From contig JAFIEK010000040.1 in the NCBI GenBank assembly GCA_020832545.1, positions 1 to 36,009 of the forward strand: a stretch of 36,009 nucleotides of DNA. The letters run 5' to 3'. The notes below the pieces were generated by a model. The model made no database searches, had not been told where the DNA came from, and saw only the letters and a list, made by a program, of their open reading frames with translations. Source of the stretch: Pararhodobacter sp. GTDB taxonomy: Bacteria; Pseudomonadota; Alphaproteobacteria; Rhodobacterales; Rhodobacteraceae. Shown one piece after another: positions 7,960 through 16,652 of the stretch; position 1 is the first letter of the stretch, and the number at the start of each line of letters is the position of its first letter. The translations under genes and the position numbers were made by a program.

Positions 7960-8655
7960 ATGGATACGACAACTCTCGCCGCTGCGAGCGATATCGATTT
8001 CTCGCTACTGGCTCTTTTCGCACGCGCCACACCGACCGTCAAAGTGGTGATGATCATTCTGATCCTCGCCTCGTTCTGGTCCTGGGCGATCATCATTCAA
8101 AAGCATCTGGTCTTTCGCCGCGCGCGCACCCATGCGACGGCGTTTGATGCCGCGTTCTGGTCCGGTGAGCCGCTGGACGAGCTGTACTCGCGCATCGCGC
8201 CCACACCCACCAGCGCACCTGAGCGGGTGTTTGTTGCGGGTATGGCCGAATGGCAACGCTCGCACCGACAGGACGGCGCGTTGATCCCCGGCGCGGCGCA
8301 ACGCATTGACCGGTCAATGGATGTCGCCATCGGGCGTGAGGCGCGAGAGTTGAACACCGGGCTGACCTTCCTGGCCTCGGTGGGGTCTGCCAGCCCGTTC
8401 ATCGGCCTGTTCGGCACCGTCTGGGGCATCAAGCACGCGTTTGAAGAGATTGCACTGGCGCAATCAACCAACCTCGCGGTTGTCGCCCCGGGTATCGCCG
8501 AGGCTCTGCTGGCGACCGGGCTTGGTCTGCTGGCGGCTATTCCGGCGACGATCTTCTACAACAAGCTGTCTGATGACAGTGACGAGATCGCCAGCGGTTT
8601 CGAGCAGTTCGCCGACGAGTTCGGCACCCTTCTGTCGCGCAATCTGGATAGCTGA
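7960..8655 (+). CDS. tolQ: Tol-Pal system protein TolQ
   Basis: A 231-residue inner-membrane protein of the TolQ/ExbB/MotA family. TolQ and TolR form the proton-driven motor that energises TolA and so maintains outer-membrane integrity and constriction at division. Three membrane segments are visible: about 28-46 (VVMIILILASFWSWAIII), about 127-150 (TGLTFLASVGSASPFIGLFG, with the conserved GLFGTVWGI) and about 165-195 (VAPGIAEALLATGLGLLAAI). A large cytoplasmic loop lies between the first two. The ATG at 7960 opens the frame; tolR begins one base after its stop. Confidence 0.97.
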   Translation: MDTTTLAAASDIDFSLLALFARATPTVKVVMIILILASFWSWAIIIQKHLVFRRARTHATAFDAAFWSGEPLDELYSRIAPTPTSAPERVFVAGMAEWQRSHRQDGALIPGAAQRIDRSMDVAIGREARELNTGLTFLASVGSASPFIGLFGTVWGIKHAFEEIALAQSTNLAVVAPGIAEALLATGLGLLAAIPATIFYNKLSDDSDEIASGFEQFADEFGTLLSRNLDS

Positions 8656-8656
8656 G

Positions 8657-9133
<477 letters not shown>

Positions 9134-9169
9134 GACGCGCGTGCCGGGGTGCAGATGATGAAGGGCACA

Positions 9170-10363
9170 ATGAACACGGGGCACAAGGTCTCTGCGGGGC
9201 TGCATGGCGGGCTGATCCTCTGGGTCATGCTGTTCGACCTGTTTTCCGCGCCGGAGGGGTCAAGAGCCCCGGCGGTGACCGATGTTGCGCTGGTCTCGGC
9301 CGAGGAATTTGCGGCTCTCAGTCAGCCCCGTGCCGCAGCACCTGAACCTGCACCCCAGCCTGAGCCCGCGCCGCCGCCACCCGCGCCGCCCCCACCTCCG
9401 CCAGAGCCGACGCCTGAGCCGACGCCTGAGCCGACGCCAGAGCCGGAACCCGCCCCGGCACCGCCTGAACCGCCGGTTGCAGAGCCTGTGCCACCACCAC
9501 CCGCACCAGAACCCACACCGCAAGAGCCGCCGAGCCCGCCGCAGGCGGCAGTGATCGCGCCTGCGCCCACGCCTGATGCCAGCTTGCGACCGATCCAGCG
9601 CCCGGCTGAACGGGTTGCCCCCACGCCCGCCCCGACGCCTGACCCGGATGTGGCCACCGGCCCCCGCGATCAGGTCGCCGCAGAGCCTGACGCCGAGGCC
9701 GACCCTGCCGAGGCCCCGCCCGCGCAGGAGGAAACCCAGCGCGCGGCTGCGGCCACCGAAACCGTGACCGAGGCCACGCGCATCAGCGAAGATGAGGCCC
9801 CGCGCCGGACCGCGACCGCGCCCGAGGTCAGCATGCGGCCGCAGCCCCGCCCCGAGCGCGCGCCGACCCAGACCGCCACAGCAACACCTGACCCCGCACC
9901 GCAGCCTCAGACGCCGACACCAACGCCCGCACCAACCCCAGAGCCCGCTCAACCCACTGGCCCCCGCACGGACGCGATTGCCGATGCCTTGGCCGAGGCA
10001 ATGGCAGACGAGCCCACGCCCGGCGGCGTTGACGCCGGGCCATCGATCAGCCAGTCCGAGATCGACGGCTTGCGCCTGGCGGTTGAGGAGTGCTGGAATG
10101 TCGGTATCCTGTCGTCAGACGCGCTGGAAGCAGTGGTGACCATCGGCTTTGAAATGACGCCCGATTCACGCCCTGTGCCGGGTACGATCCACCTTGTGGA
10201 GGCCCAAGGCGGCGGGCAGGCGGGCCAGCAGGCCGCGTTCGAGGCCGGTCGCCGGGCGATTGATGAATGTGGTATGAATGGATACGGATTGCCAAGCGAG
10301 CTTTATGACCAGTGGCGTCTGGTCGAAATCACCTTCAACCCTGCAAGGATGAGCAGCCGATGA
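9170..10363 (+). CDS. tolA: TolA-like envelope protein with Pro/Glu-rich stalk
   Basis: About 397 residues from this start. It bridges the inner-membrane TolQR motor to Pal and TolB. One N-terminal membrane segment ([19 protein letters not shown]) is followed by a long periplasmic stalk dominated by Pro, Ala, Glu and Thr. The C-terminal globular domain (last about 100 residues, from [20 protein letters not shown], containing two Cys) matches the TolA C-terminal domain pattern. The E. coli stalk is Ala/Lys/Glu-rich and helical; this one should be extended and polyproline-like. The start is uncertain: ATG 9170 has AAGG at good spacing, but ATG 9155 or GTG 9149 are possible. The stop overlaps the tolB start (ATGA). 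Confidence 0.9.
   Translation: MNTGHKVSAGLHGGLILWVMLFDLFSAPEGSRAPAVTDVALVSAEEFAALSQPRAAAPEPAPQPEPAPPPPAPPPPPPEPTPEPTPEPTPEPEPAPAPPEPPVAEPVPPPPAPEPTPQEPPSPPQAAVIAPAPTPDASLRPIQRPAERVAPTPAPTPDPDVATGPRDQVAAEPDAEADPAEAPPAQEETQRAAAATETVTEATRISEDEAPRRTATAPEVSMRPQPRPERAPTQTATATPDPAPQPQTPTPTPAPTPEPAQPTGPRTDAIADALAEAMADEPTPGGVDAGPSISQSEIDGLRLAVEECWNVGILSSDALEAVVTIGFEMTPDSRPVPGTIHLVEAQGGGQAGQQAAFEAGRRAIDECGMNGYGLPSELYDQWRLVEITFNPARMSSR
9404..9439 (+). repeat. Three 12-bp tandem repeats within tolA
   Basis: The unit GAGCCGACGCCT occurs three times head to tail (last base varies in the third copy), encoding EPTP repeats of the TolA stalk. Such a slippage-prone tract could vary in copy number between strains and change stalk length in steps of four residues without a frameshift. 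Confidence 0.9.
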
Positions 10364-11697
10364 CCGCCTTGACCACCAAGCACCCTTTCGCCCTGATCGT
10401 GGCCCTCACCGCATTGTTTCTGAGCGCGGTTTCGGCGCTGGCGCAAAGCAACTCTCCCCTGCGCATAGAGATCACAGAAGGCGTGATCGAACCTGTTCCC
10501 TACGCGATCCCCGACTTTGTGCCGGAAAACACAGCAGGCCAGCAATACGCCGCCTCTATCGCGCGGGTGGTTGCCAGCAATCTGTCGGGCACCGGGCTGT
10601 TGCGCGAGATCCCCGCCTCGGCGCATGTCGGGCGGGTCAGCAGTTTTGATTCGCCGGTGCAGTTTTCTGACTGGCGGGCGATCAACGCACAAGCGTTGAT
10701 CACTGGCGCTGTGGCGGTGAACGGGCAAAGCATTACCGTCAAGTTCCGGCTCTTTGATGTTGTCAGCGGGCAGCAACTGGGGGACGGTCTGCAACTGGAC
10801 GGACGTACCGACAACTGGCGGCGTATGGCGCACCGCGTGTCGGATGCTGTCTATACCCGGCTGACCGGGGAAAGCGGCTACTTTGACAGCCGCGTGGTGT
10901 TCATCGCCGAATCCGGCTCACGCGAGAACCGGCGCAAGCAGGTGGCGATCATGGATCAGGACGGCGAGAACGTGCAGTTCATCACCGACGGCGCGGCGCT
11001 TGCCTTCGCGCCCCGGTTCTCGCCGACCGGCGACCGGATTTTGTTCACCTCGTATGAAACCGGGTTTCCGCGCATCACATTGATGGATGTCGCCACAAGG
11101 TCGCGGCAGATGATCGGCGATCAGCCGGGCACCATGACCTTTGCGCCGCGCTTCTCGCCTGACGGTCAGTCGGTGGTCTATTCGCTGTCGGTCGGCGGCT
11201 CGACCAATCTTTTCCTGCTCAACCTTGCCAGCGGACAGCGCTATCAGTTGACAGATACCGGCGCGATCGATACCGCGCCCAGCTTCTCACCCAACGGGCA
11301 GTCGGTGGTGTTTGAAAGCGACCGAGAGGGCACCTCGCAGCTTTACATAATGGACATCTCCACCGGCGACACCCGCCGTATCAGCCATGGGCAGGGGCGC
11401 TATTCAACGCCAGTCTGGTCGCCGCGCGGTGATCTGATTGCTTTCACCAAGTCCAGTTCCGGGCGCTTCCATATCGGTGTGATGCGCACCGACGGCTCGA
11501 ACGAGCGGCTGCTGACCTCGTCTTACCTTGACGAAGGGCCGACCTGGGCGCCCAACGGACGGGTGATCATGTTCACCCGCGAACAGGCAGGAGGTGATGC
11601 CGGGCTCTATTCGGTTGATATCACAGGCCGCAACCTGCGGCGCGTTCCTACCCCCGGTGCGGCATCAGATCCCTCGTGGTCGCCGCTTCTGCCCTGA
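10360..11697 (+). CDS. tolB: Tol-Pal system beta-propeller protein TolB
   Basis: A 445-residue periplasmic protein that binds Pal and communicates with TolA. A Sec signal peptide is clear ([19 protein letters not shown], cleavage near residue 28). The N-terminal TolB domain spans about 35-160. A six-bladed propeller follows, with at least five recognisable blade repeats of the form APxFSPxGxxxxFxS: [58 protein letters not shown] and [14 protein letters not shown]. The start is the ATG overlapping the tolA stop by four bases; an upstream ATG at 10312 lies within tolA and lacks a signal peptide of proper length. Confidence 0.97.
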   Translation: MTALTTKHPFALIVALTALFLSAVSALAQSNSPLRIEITEGVIEPVPYAIPDFVPENTAGQQYAASIARVVASNLSGTGLLREIPASAHVGRVSSFDSPVQFSDWRAINAQALITGAVAVNGQSITVKFRLFDVVSGQQLGDGLQLDGRTDNWRRMAHRVSDAVYTRLTGESGYFDSRVVFIAESGSRENRRKQVAIMDQDGENVQFITDGAALAFAPRFSPTGDRILFTSYETGFPRITLMDVATRSRQMIGDQPGTMTFAPRFSPDGQSVVYSLSVGGSTNLFLLNLASGQRYQLTDTGAIDTAPSFSPNGQSVVFESDREGTSQLYIMDISTGDTRRISHGQGRYSTPVWSPRGDLIAFTKSSSGRFHIGVMRTDGSNERLLTSSYLDEGPTWAPNGRVIMFTREQAGGDAGLYSVDITGRNLRRVPTPGAASDPSWSPLLP

Positions 11698-11833
11698 TCA
11701 CAGTCCGGCGAGCGGCCAAGCCCAAGTCACCAGGCCGATTCCCCGCGCGCCGGGCTTCTGATAGACTGCGCCGCAACACAGCGGCATACACCCATAAACC
11801 TTGCGCCCAAAAACCCTACGAAGGACAGTCCAG

Positions 11834-12340
11834 ATGAGACTTTTGACAACTGCAATCTTACTGACGGCAGCGCTTGCGCTGGCTGCCTGCAACAACCCGC
11901 GAAGCGGCACGTCGGACACCGACAGCTGGGGCAGCGCGGGCAACGGTATCGGCTCGACCGCGCTGGGCGATCCGAATGATCCGAACTCGATTGCCTATTT
12001 CAACCAGACAGTCGGCGACCGCGTGCATTTCACAGTCGATCAGTCCGGCCTGTCGCCCGAAGGTATGGCCACGCTGCGCCAGCAGGCCGTCTGGTTGAAC
12101 CAGAACCCGCATTTCGCAATCCTGATCGAAGGCCATGCCGACGAGCGCGGCACGCGCGAGTATAACGTGGCACTGGGGGCACGCCGGGCCAATTCGGTGC
12201 AGGAGTATCTGGTCCAGCAGGGGATCGGGGCCTCGCGCATCCGCACAGTCAGCTATGGCAAGGAGCGCCCGGTTGAAGCCTGTGCAGCGCAACGCTGCTG
12301 GGACCTGAACCGGCGTGCAGTGACGGTGGTGTCTCGCTGA
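11834..12340 (+). CDS. pal: Peptidoglycan-associated lipoprotein Pal
   Basis: A 168-residue outer-membrane lipoprotein that clamps the outer membrane to peptidoglycan and is the outer partner of Tol. The signal peptide MRLLTTAILLTAALALAAC ends in the lipobox LAAC (Cys19). The C-terminal OmpA-like domain contains HFTVDQSGLSPEGMATL and ILIEGHADERGTREYNVALG, including the Asp and Arg that contact diaminopimelate, then GARRANSVQEYL. ATG 11834 follows AAGGACAG; it is 136 bp after tolB, a gap with no gene and no convincing promoter. A strong hairpin terminator follows the stop. Confidence 0.97.
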   Translation: MRLLTTAILLTAALALAACNNPRSGTSDTDSWGSAGNGIGSTALGDPNDPNSIAYFNQTVGDRVHFTVDQSGLSPEGMATLRQQAVWLNQNPHFAILIEGHADERGTREYNVALGARRANSVQEYLVQQGIGASRIRTVSYGKERPVEACAAQRCWDLNRRAVTVVSR

Positions 12341-12365
12341 GGAGGTTGCGCCCCCGGTGGGCGGT

Positions 12366-12440
12366 GCAGGGGGGCTGTCTGCCCCCCTCTTTGGCTGCGC
12401 CGAATTCACCTCCCGGGGATATTTCTGAGCAGATGAAGGG
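12366..12440 (+). repeat. Intergenic hairpin element, copy A
   Basis: A composite element between pal and tilS: a G6/C6 hairpin (12368-12388), a second small stem TTTGGC-TGC-GCCGAA (allowing G-U pairing), CTCCCGGGGAT, and an ATATTTCTGAGCAGATGAAGGG tail. Copy B at 34181-34244 has the same order: G5C/GC5 hairpin, small stems with three-base loops, then GTATTTTCGCAAGATGAAGGG. I recall similar strings recurring between genes in Rhodobacteraceae genomes. Only two copies can be verified here. Confidence 0.6.
12368..12392 (+). terminator. Hairpin terminator after pal
   Basis: AGGGGGGC (12368-12375), loop TGTCT, GCCCCCCT (12381-12388), a perfect eight-pair stem followed by CTTT. It is 28 bases after the pal stop. 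The T-run is short, so termination may be partial. Confidence 0.6.
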
Positions 12441-12476
12441 GGCGGGCAGGCGCAAGGCGCCGGTCCGCCTTTTGTC

Positions 12477-13724
12477 ATGAACGCACTGAAGGAATGCCTG
12501 TCGCGCCATCCCGGGCTGTCAAGGATGGGGGTGGCGGTTTCGGGCGGCGGGGATTCGGTCGCGCTTTTGCTGCTGGCAGCGGAACTGCCCGGGGTGAGCG
12601 TGGAGGCCGCGACGGTTGATCACGGCTTGCGCGCCGAATCACCGGCGGAAGCGGCGCATGTTGCCCGATTATGCGCGCGCCTGGGCGTGGCGCATCAGGT
12701 GCTGCGCTGGGTGCGTGGCGAGGGCCGTGGCAATCTGCAACAGGCAGCGCGGCGGGCGCGGCACGACCTGCTAGGTGCCTGGGCGCGTGAACGGGGTTTG
12801 CAGGCGGTGCTTCTGGGTCATACGCTTGATGATCAGGCCGAGACGGTGGTGATGCGGCTGGCCCGCGGCTCGGGCGTGGATGGGCTCTCGGGCATGTCTG
12901 AGGCGCATGAGCGGGGCGGGGTGCTTTGGTTGCGCCCGCTGCTGGGTACCCGTCGCGCGGCGCTGCGCGATATGTTGCGTGCGCGAGGGGTATCCTGGTG
13001 CGAGGACCCCTCGAATGCCGATGAAAGGTTTCAGCGGGTCCGGGCGCGCAAGGCGTTGGCGATGCTGGCACCGTTGGGGATTGATGCCGCAGGTCTGGCG
13101 GCAACCGCAGCGCGGATGACGCGCGCGCGCGTCGCGCTGGAGGCGCAGACCGAAGCCTCGCTGGCGGATCTGGTGCGCGAGGATCGCGGAACTGTGATTG
13201 TTGCGCGCGGGGCGATGTCGTTGCCGCCTGAGATCCGGGACCGGGTTTTTGCCCGGCTGCTCAGGGAATTGAGTGGTGGCGAGTATCCGCCGCGACTGGA
13301 CGGGCTGCAACGCTGGATCGCCGGCTCCGGGGCGAAGGGCGGGCCGTTCATGGGCTGTGTCCTGCGCCCCGAGGCCACAGATCTGCGACTTTTTCGTGAG
13401 TATCGCGCCGTGGCGCTGACGCGGGCCCCGGTTGCCGGGTTATGGGATGGGCGGTGGCGGGCATCAGGTGTAACTGAAGCGGGAACAATGGAAATCCGCG
13501 CCCTTGGTCCCGCCGGATTGCGCCAGCTGTCACAACAGGCGCGCGCGGGTTTGCACCCGCATTGGCGCGAAACAGGGCTGCCCGAGGCCGCGCTCAAGGC
13601 CATGCCGGGCCTGTGGAACGGAGCGCGGCTGATTGCCGCGCCACTTGCACTTTGGCCCAATGGCTGGCAACTGACGGCCCGATCCGTGGTCACAGGACCG
13701 GCAGACAGTTCATTATCGCATTGA
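12477..13724 (+). CDS. tilS: tRNA(Ile)-lysidine synthetase TilS
   Basis: A 415-residue cytoplasmic enzyme that attaches lysine to C34 of the CAU-anticodon tRNA(Ile), converting Met to Ile specificity; it is essential. The ATP-pyrophosphatase motif SGGGDS (residues 22-27), the TVDHGLRAES stretch near 43-52, GHTLDDQAETVVMRLARGSG (about 118-137) and RPLLGTRRAALRDML (about 153-167) are family marks. The C-terminal substrate-binding half is present but diverged. The ATG at 12477 has no clear Shine-Dalgarno sequence. It sits where rhodobacterial genomes usually have cpoB/ybgF then tilS; here copy A of the intergenic element lies directly upstream. Its stop codon overlaps the likely ftsH promoter. 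Confidence 0.94.
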   Translation: MNALKECLSRHPGLSRMGVAVSGGGDSVALLLLAAELPGVSVEAATVDHGLRAESPAEAAHVARLCARLGVAHQVLRWVRGEGRGNLQQAARRARHDLLGAWARERGLQAVLLGHTLDDQAETVVMRLARGSGVDGLSGMSEAHERGGVLWLRPLLGTRRAALRDMLRARGVSWCEDPSNADERFQRVRARKALAMLAPLGIDAAGLAATAARMTRARVALEAQTEASLADLVREDRGTVIVARGAMSLPPEIRDRVFARLLRELSGGEYPPRLDGLQRWIAGSGAKGGPFMGCVLRPEATDLRLFREYRAVALTRAPVAGLWDGRWRASGVTEAGTMEIRALGPAGLRQLSQQARAGLHPHWRETGLPEAALKAMPGLWNGARLIAAPLALWPNGWQLTARSVVTGPADSSLSH

Positions 13725-13751
13725 ATACCCCCCGTCCGACCCCTATTTTAG
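13720..13751 (+). promoter_or_regulatory. Heat-shock (sigma-32 type) promoter of ftsH
   Basis: ATTG (13720-13723), 18 bases, then CCTATTTTAG (13742-13751). The alphaproteobacterial heat-shock consensus is CTTG-N17/18-CYTATNTNNG; all seven -10 positions and three of four -35 positions match. The -35 overlaps the tilS stop codon, and the ftsH start is 42 bp downstream. FtsH is a heat-shock gene and degrades sigma-32 in E. coli, which makes the assignment sensible. Confidence 0.6.
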
Positions 13752-13793
13752 ACGCAACCGGCCGCCTGCGGCCCCAAGACCGGGAGAGCCTTC

Positions 13794-15710
13794 GTGGGCA
13801 ACGCTCGAAATTTCGCATTCTGGATCGTCCTGTTTTTCCTGATGATCGTCCTGTTCAGCCTGTTCAGTAACGGGCAGAACGCCACTTCAGGCCGGACCGT
13901 CGGCTATTCGGACTTTCTGACACGGGTCGATGCCGGTGATGTCAGCCGCGTTGTCATCGACGGTGAAAGCCTTCGCGTGACCGACCGTTCGGGCCAGACC
14001 TACACCACAATCCGCCCGGACGGGGAAAACCCCACTGATAGGCTTATGGCGCAGAATGTGTCGATCGAGGCGCGTCCGCAGGAGCGTTCGGGCCTGTTGT
14101 CAGCCCTGTCCGTCTGGCTGCCGTTCCTTCTGTTGATCGGCGTGTGGATCTTCTTCATGAACCGCATGCAGGGTGGCGGCAAAGGCGGGGCGATGGGCTT
14201 TGGTAAATCGAAGGCCAAGCTGTTGACCGAAAAGCACGGGCGCGTGACCTTTGATGACGTGGCCGGTATTGATGAGGCCAAGGAAGAGCTGGAAGAGATT
14301 GTTGAGTTCCTGCGCACACCGCAGAAGTTCTCGCGCCTCGGCGGCAAGATACCCAAGGGCGCGCTGCTGGTCGGCCCTCCGGGCACCGGTAAAACGCTTT
14401 TGGCGCGCGCCATTGCAGGTGAAGCCGGGGTGCCATTCTTCACCATCTCCGGCTCGGATTTCGTGGAAATGTTCGTGGGTGTCGGTGCCAGCCGGGTGCG
14501 CGACATGTTCGAGCAGGCCAAGAAGAACGCGCCCTGCATCGTCTTCATCGATGAGATCGACGCCGTGGGCCGCTCACGTGGTGTGGGCTATGGCGGCGGG
14601 AATGACGAACGCGAGCAGACGCTGAACCAGCTTCTGGTCGAGATGGACGGGTTCGAAGCCAATGAGGGCATCATCATTATCGCGGCCACCAACCGGCCCG
14701 ATGTGCTGGACCCCGCTCTGCTGCGTCCCGGCCGCTTTGACCGTCAGGTTCAGGTGCCCAACCCTGATATCAAGGGCCGTGAAAAGATCCTGGGTGTACA
14801 TGCCCGCAAGGTGCCGCTGGGTCCGAACGTTGATCTGCGCATCATCGCGCGGGGCACGCCGGGCTTTTCGGGTGCGGATCTGGCAAATCTGGTGAATGAG
14901 GCGGCGCTGATGGCGGCGCGCAAGAACCGCCGCTTTGTGATCATGGATGACTTTGAGAACGCCAAGGACAAGGTCATGATGGGGGCCGAGCGGCGCTCGA
15001 TGGTCATGTCCGAGGACGAGAAGAAACTGACTGCCTATCATGAGGCCGGGCATGCCGTGGTGGGCTTGAACGTGCCCCAGCATGACCCGATTCACAAGGC
15101 GACGATCATCCCGCGCGGGCGCGCGCTGGGTCTGGTTCTGTCGCTGCCTGAGCGGGATCAGCTGTCGGTGACCTATACCAAGTACAAGTCCAAGATCGCC
15201 ATGGCGATGGGGGGCAAGGTCGCGGAAGAACTGACCTTCGGCAAGGAGAACGTGACCAGCGGTGCTGCCAGCGACATCCAGCAGATCAGCCGGATCGCGC
15301 GAGCGATGGTCACGCAGTTCGGCTTTTCGGACGGGCTGGGCAATATCGATTACGCCAATGAGCAGCAGAGCTTTCTGGGCAGCTATCAGGGGCAATCCAG
15401 CGTTTCGCCCGACACTCAGAAGCAGATCGATGAAGAAGTGCGCAAGATCGTCGATGAGGGCTATCAGACCGCCAAGCGCATCCTGACCGAGAAAAAGGAT
15501 GATCTGGAGCGGCTGGCGCAGGGCTTGCTGGAATACGAAACCCTGACCGGGCCGGAGATCACTCGCGTCATGCGTGGCGAGCCGATCGGCCGTGACGAGG
15601 ACGACGCGAGCCCGCCGAGCGGGCGGCCATCGGTTGCCTCGATCCCCAAGACCAAGCCGCGCAAGTCGCCGGATGGGGACGGTGGGATGGAGCCCGAGCC
15701 GAGCGCATGA
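13794..15710 (+). CDS. ftsH: ATP-dependent zinc metalloprotease FtsH
   Basis: A 638-residue membrane-anchored AAA+ protease that degrades damaged membrane proteins and regulatory proteins. Two membrane helices are visible (about 8-24 and 103-122) bracketing a periplasmic domain. Then come Walker A GPPGTGKT (194-201), pore motif near [10 protein letters not shown], Walker [10 protein letters not shown] (248-256), second region of homology with Arg312 and Arg315, zinc motif HEAGH (416-420) and the third metal ligand Asp494. The start is GTG at 13794 after GGGAGAG. The C-terminal tail from 600 is Pro/Ser/Asp-rich. The stop overlaps the next start in ATGA. Confidence 0.98.
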   Translation: MGNARNFAFWIVLFFLMIVLFSLFSNGQNATSGRTVGYSDFLTRVDAGDVSRVVIDGESLRVTDRSGQTYTTIRPDGENPTDRLMAQNVSIEARPQERSGLLSALSVWLPFLLLIGVWIFFMNRMQGGGKGGAMGFGKSKAKLLTEKHGRVTFDDVAGIDEAKEELEEIVEFLRTPQKFSRLGGKIPKGALLVGPPGTGKTLLARAIAGEAGVPFFTISGSDFVEMFVGVGASRVRDMFEQAKKNAPCIVFIDEIDAVGRSRGVGYGGGNDEREQTLNQLLVEMDGFEANEGIIIIAATNRPDVLDPALLRPGRFDRQVQVPNPDIKGREKILGVHARKVPLGPNVDLRIIARGTPGFSGADLANLVNEAALMAARKNRRFVIMDDFENAKDKVMMGAERRSMVMSEDEKKLTAYHEAGHAVVGLNVPQHDPIHKATIIPRGRALGLVLSLPERDQLSVTYTKYKSKIAMAMGGKVAEELTFGKENVTSGAASDIQQISRIARAMVTQFGFSDGLGNIDYANEQQSFLGSYQGQSSVSPDTQKQIDEEVRKIVDEGYQTAKRILTEKKDDLERLAQGLLEYETLTGPEITRVMRGEPIGRDEDDASPPSGRPSVASIPKTKPRKSPDGDGGMEPEPSA

Positions 15711-16498
15711 GCGCAACGCCAAAGTCTGACTGGAACCCCGGGGCCTATGACAGGTTCCGGGGTTTGCGTTTGCGCCCGGCGCAAGACCTGCTGGCCCCAG
15801 TGCCAGACCTGCCTGCGGGTGATGTGATTGATCTGGGTTGCGGCAGCGGCGCGGCAGGGCCGCTGCTGCGCGTGCGTTTCCCCGACCGGCGGTTGATCGG
15901 GGTGGATGCCAGCCCAGCGATGTTGGCGAAAGCCGAAGCGGGCGCGGCTCATGACCAGTTGATCGCGGCCGATATCGCCGGGTGGCGGCCTGAAACACCA
16001 CCCGCATTGATCTTTTCCAACGCCGTGTTGCATTGGCTGGACAACCACCCCCGCCTGATGCCGGACCTCGCCGCGCTGCTGGTACCCGGTGGCGTGTTGG
16101 CGGTGCAGATGCCCGGCAACTATCTCGCCCCCTCGCATCTTTTGTTGCGGGCCACAGCGGCGCGGCTTTGCCCTGAGGTGCTGGGGCAGACCCCCTATGT
16201 GCCGCCAGTGGCGGGCGCCGAAGACTATCTGGCGATGCTGTCGAACCTTGGCGAGGTCGATGCGTGGGTGACCTGTTACACCCACCATCTCGCGCCGCTC
16301 GCCGATGGTGGCCACCCGGTGCGCGCCTTCACGGAAAGCACCGCCATGCGCCCTTTCCTGCATAACCTGTCCGACGATCACGCGCGCGCCTTTGTTGCGG
16401 ATTATGAGGAGGGGCTGGCGCTGGCCTATCCCCGGCGCGTGGATGGCTCGGTGCTTTTTGCGTTTCGGCGGGTGTTCTTTGTCCTGACCCGGGCCTGA
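15707..16498 (+). CDS. Trans-aconitate 2-methyltransferase-like enzyme
   Basis: A 263-residue class I SAM-dependent methyltransferase. The SAM-binding loop [12 protein letters not shown] (about 40-51) and the acidic strand end [13 protein letters not shown] (about 61-73) are present, with [16 protein letters not shown] as post-II motif. The opening [21 protein letters not shown], the length and the [14 protein letters not shown] segment match the Tam group, which methylates trans-aconitate to relieve aconitase inhibition. The substrate is not proven. It overlaps ftsH by four bases (ATGA) and so is probably co-expressed with it, which would put a metabolite-repair enzyme under heat-shock control; a weak hairpin terminator follows. 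Confidence 0.82.
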   Translation: MSATPKSDWNPGAYDRFRGLRLRPAQDLLAPVPDLPAGDVIDLGCGSGAAGPLLRVRFPDRRLIGVDASPAMLAKAEAGAAHDQLIAADIAGWRPETPPALIFSNAVLHWLDNHPRLMPDLAALLVPGGVLAVQMPGNYLAPSHLLLRATAARLCPEVLGQTPYVPPVAGAEDYLAMLSNLGEVDAWVTCYTHHLAPLADGGHPVRAFTESTAMRPFLHNLSDDHARAFVADYEEGLALAYPRRVDGSVLFAFRRVFFVLTRA

Positions 16499-16499
16499 A

Positions 16500-16518
16500 C
16501 GCCTCCGCAGGCGGTTTT
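16500..16518 (+). terminator. Weak hairpin terminator after the methyltransferase
   Basis: CGCCT, loop CCGC, AGGCG, then GTTTT. The stem is only five pairs and the T-run only four, but it begins two bases after the stop codon. Confidence 0.4.
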
Positions 16519-16537
16519 GGACGCAAACAAGGGACGC

Positions 16538-16575
16538 GGTTTCGCATCCGAAACCCTTCACGCCGAAAAACGGCG
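16538..16575 (+). promoter_or_regulatory. Two tandem hairpins in the fhs leader
   Basis: GGTTTCG-CATC-CGAAACC (16538-16555) and CGCCG-AAAAA-CGGCG (16561-16575) are two perfect stems six bases apart, about 78 bp before the fhs start, in a 154-bp gene-free stretch. They could be part of a structured leader RNA. I cannot match them to a known folate or other riboswitch by eye. Confidence 0.4.
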
Positions 16576-16652
16576 CAGATCGGTCGCAAACGAATTTCCT
16601 GGCGGCGCAGTCTCGGCCTATGCAGGGGGGACTCAGCCCAAGGGGAAGAATG

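Noticed and set aside
9340-9960. Repetitive tract in tolA considered as a CRISPR or minisatellite
   Set aside because: Units are in-frame Pro/Glu/Thr codons with no spacers; it is the TolA stalk.
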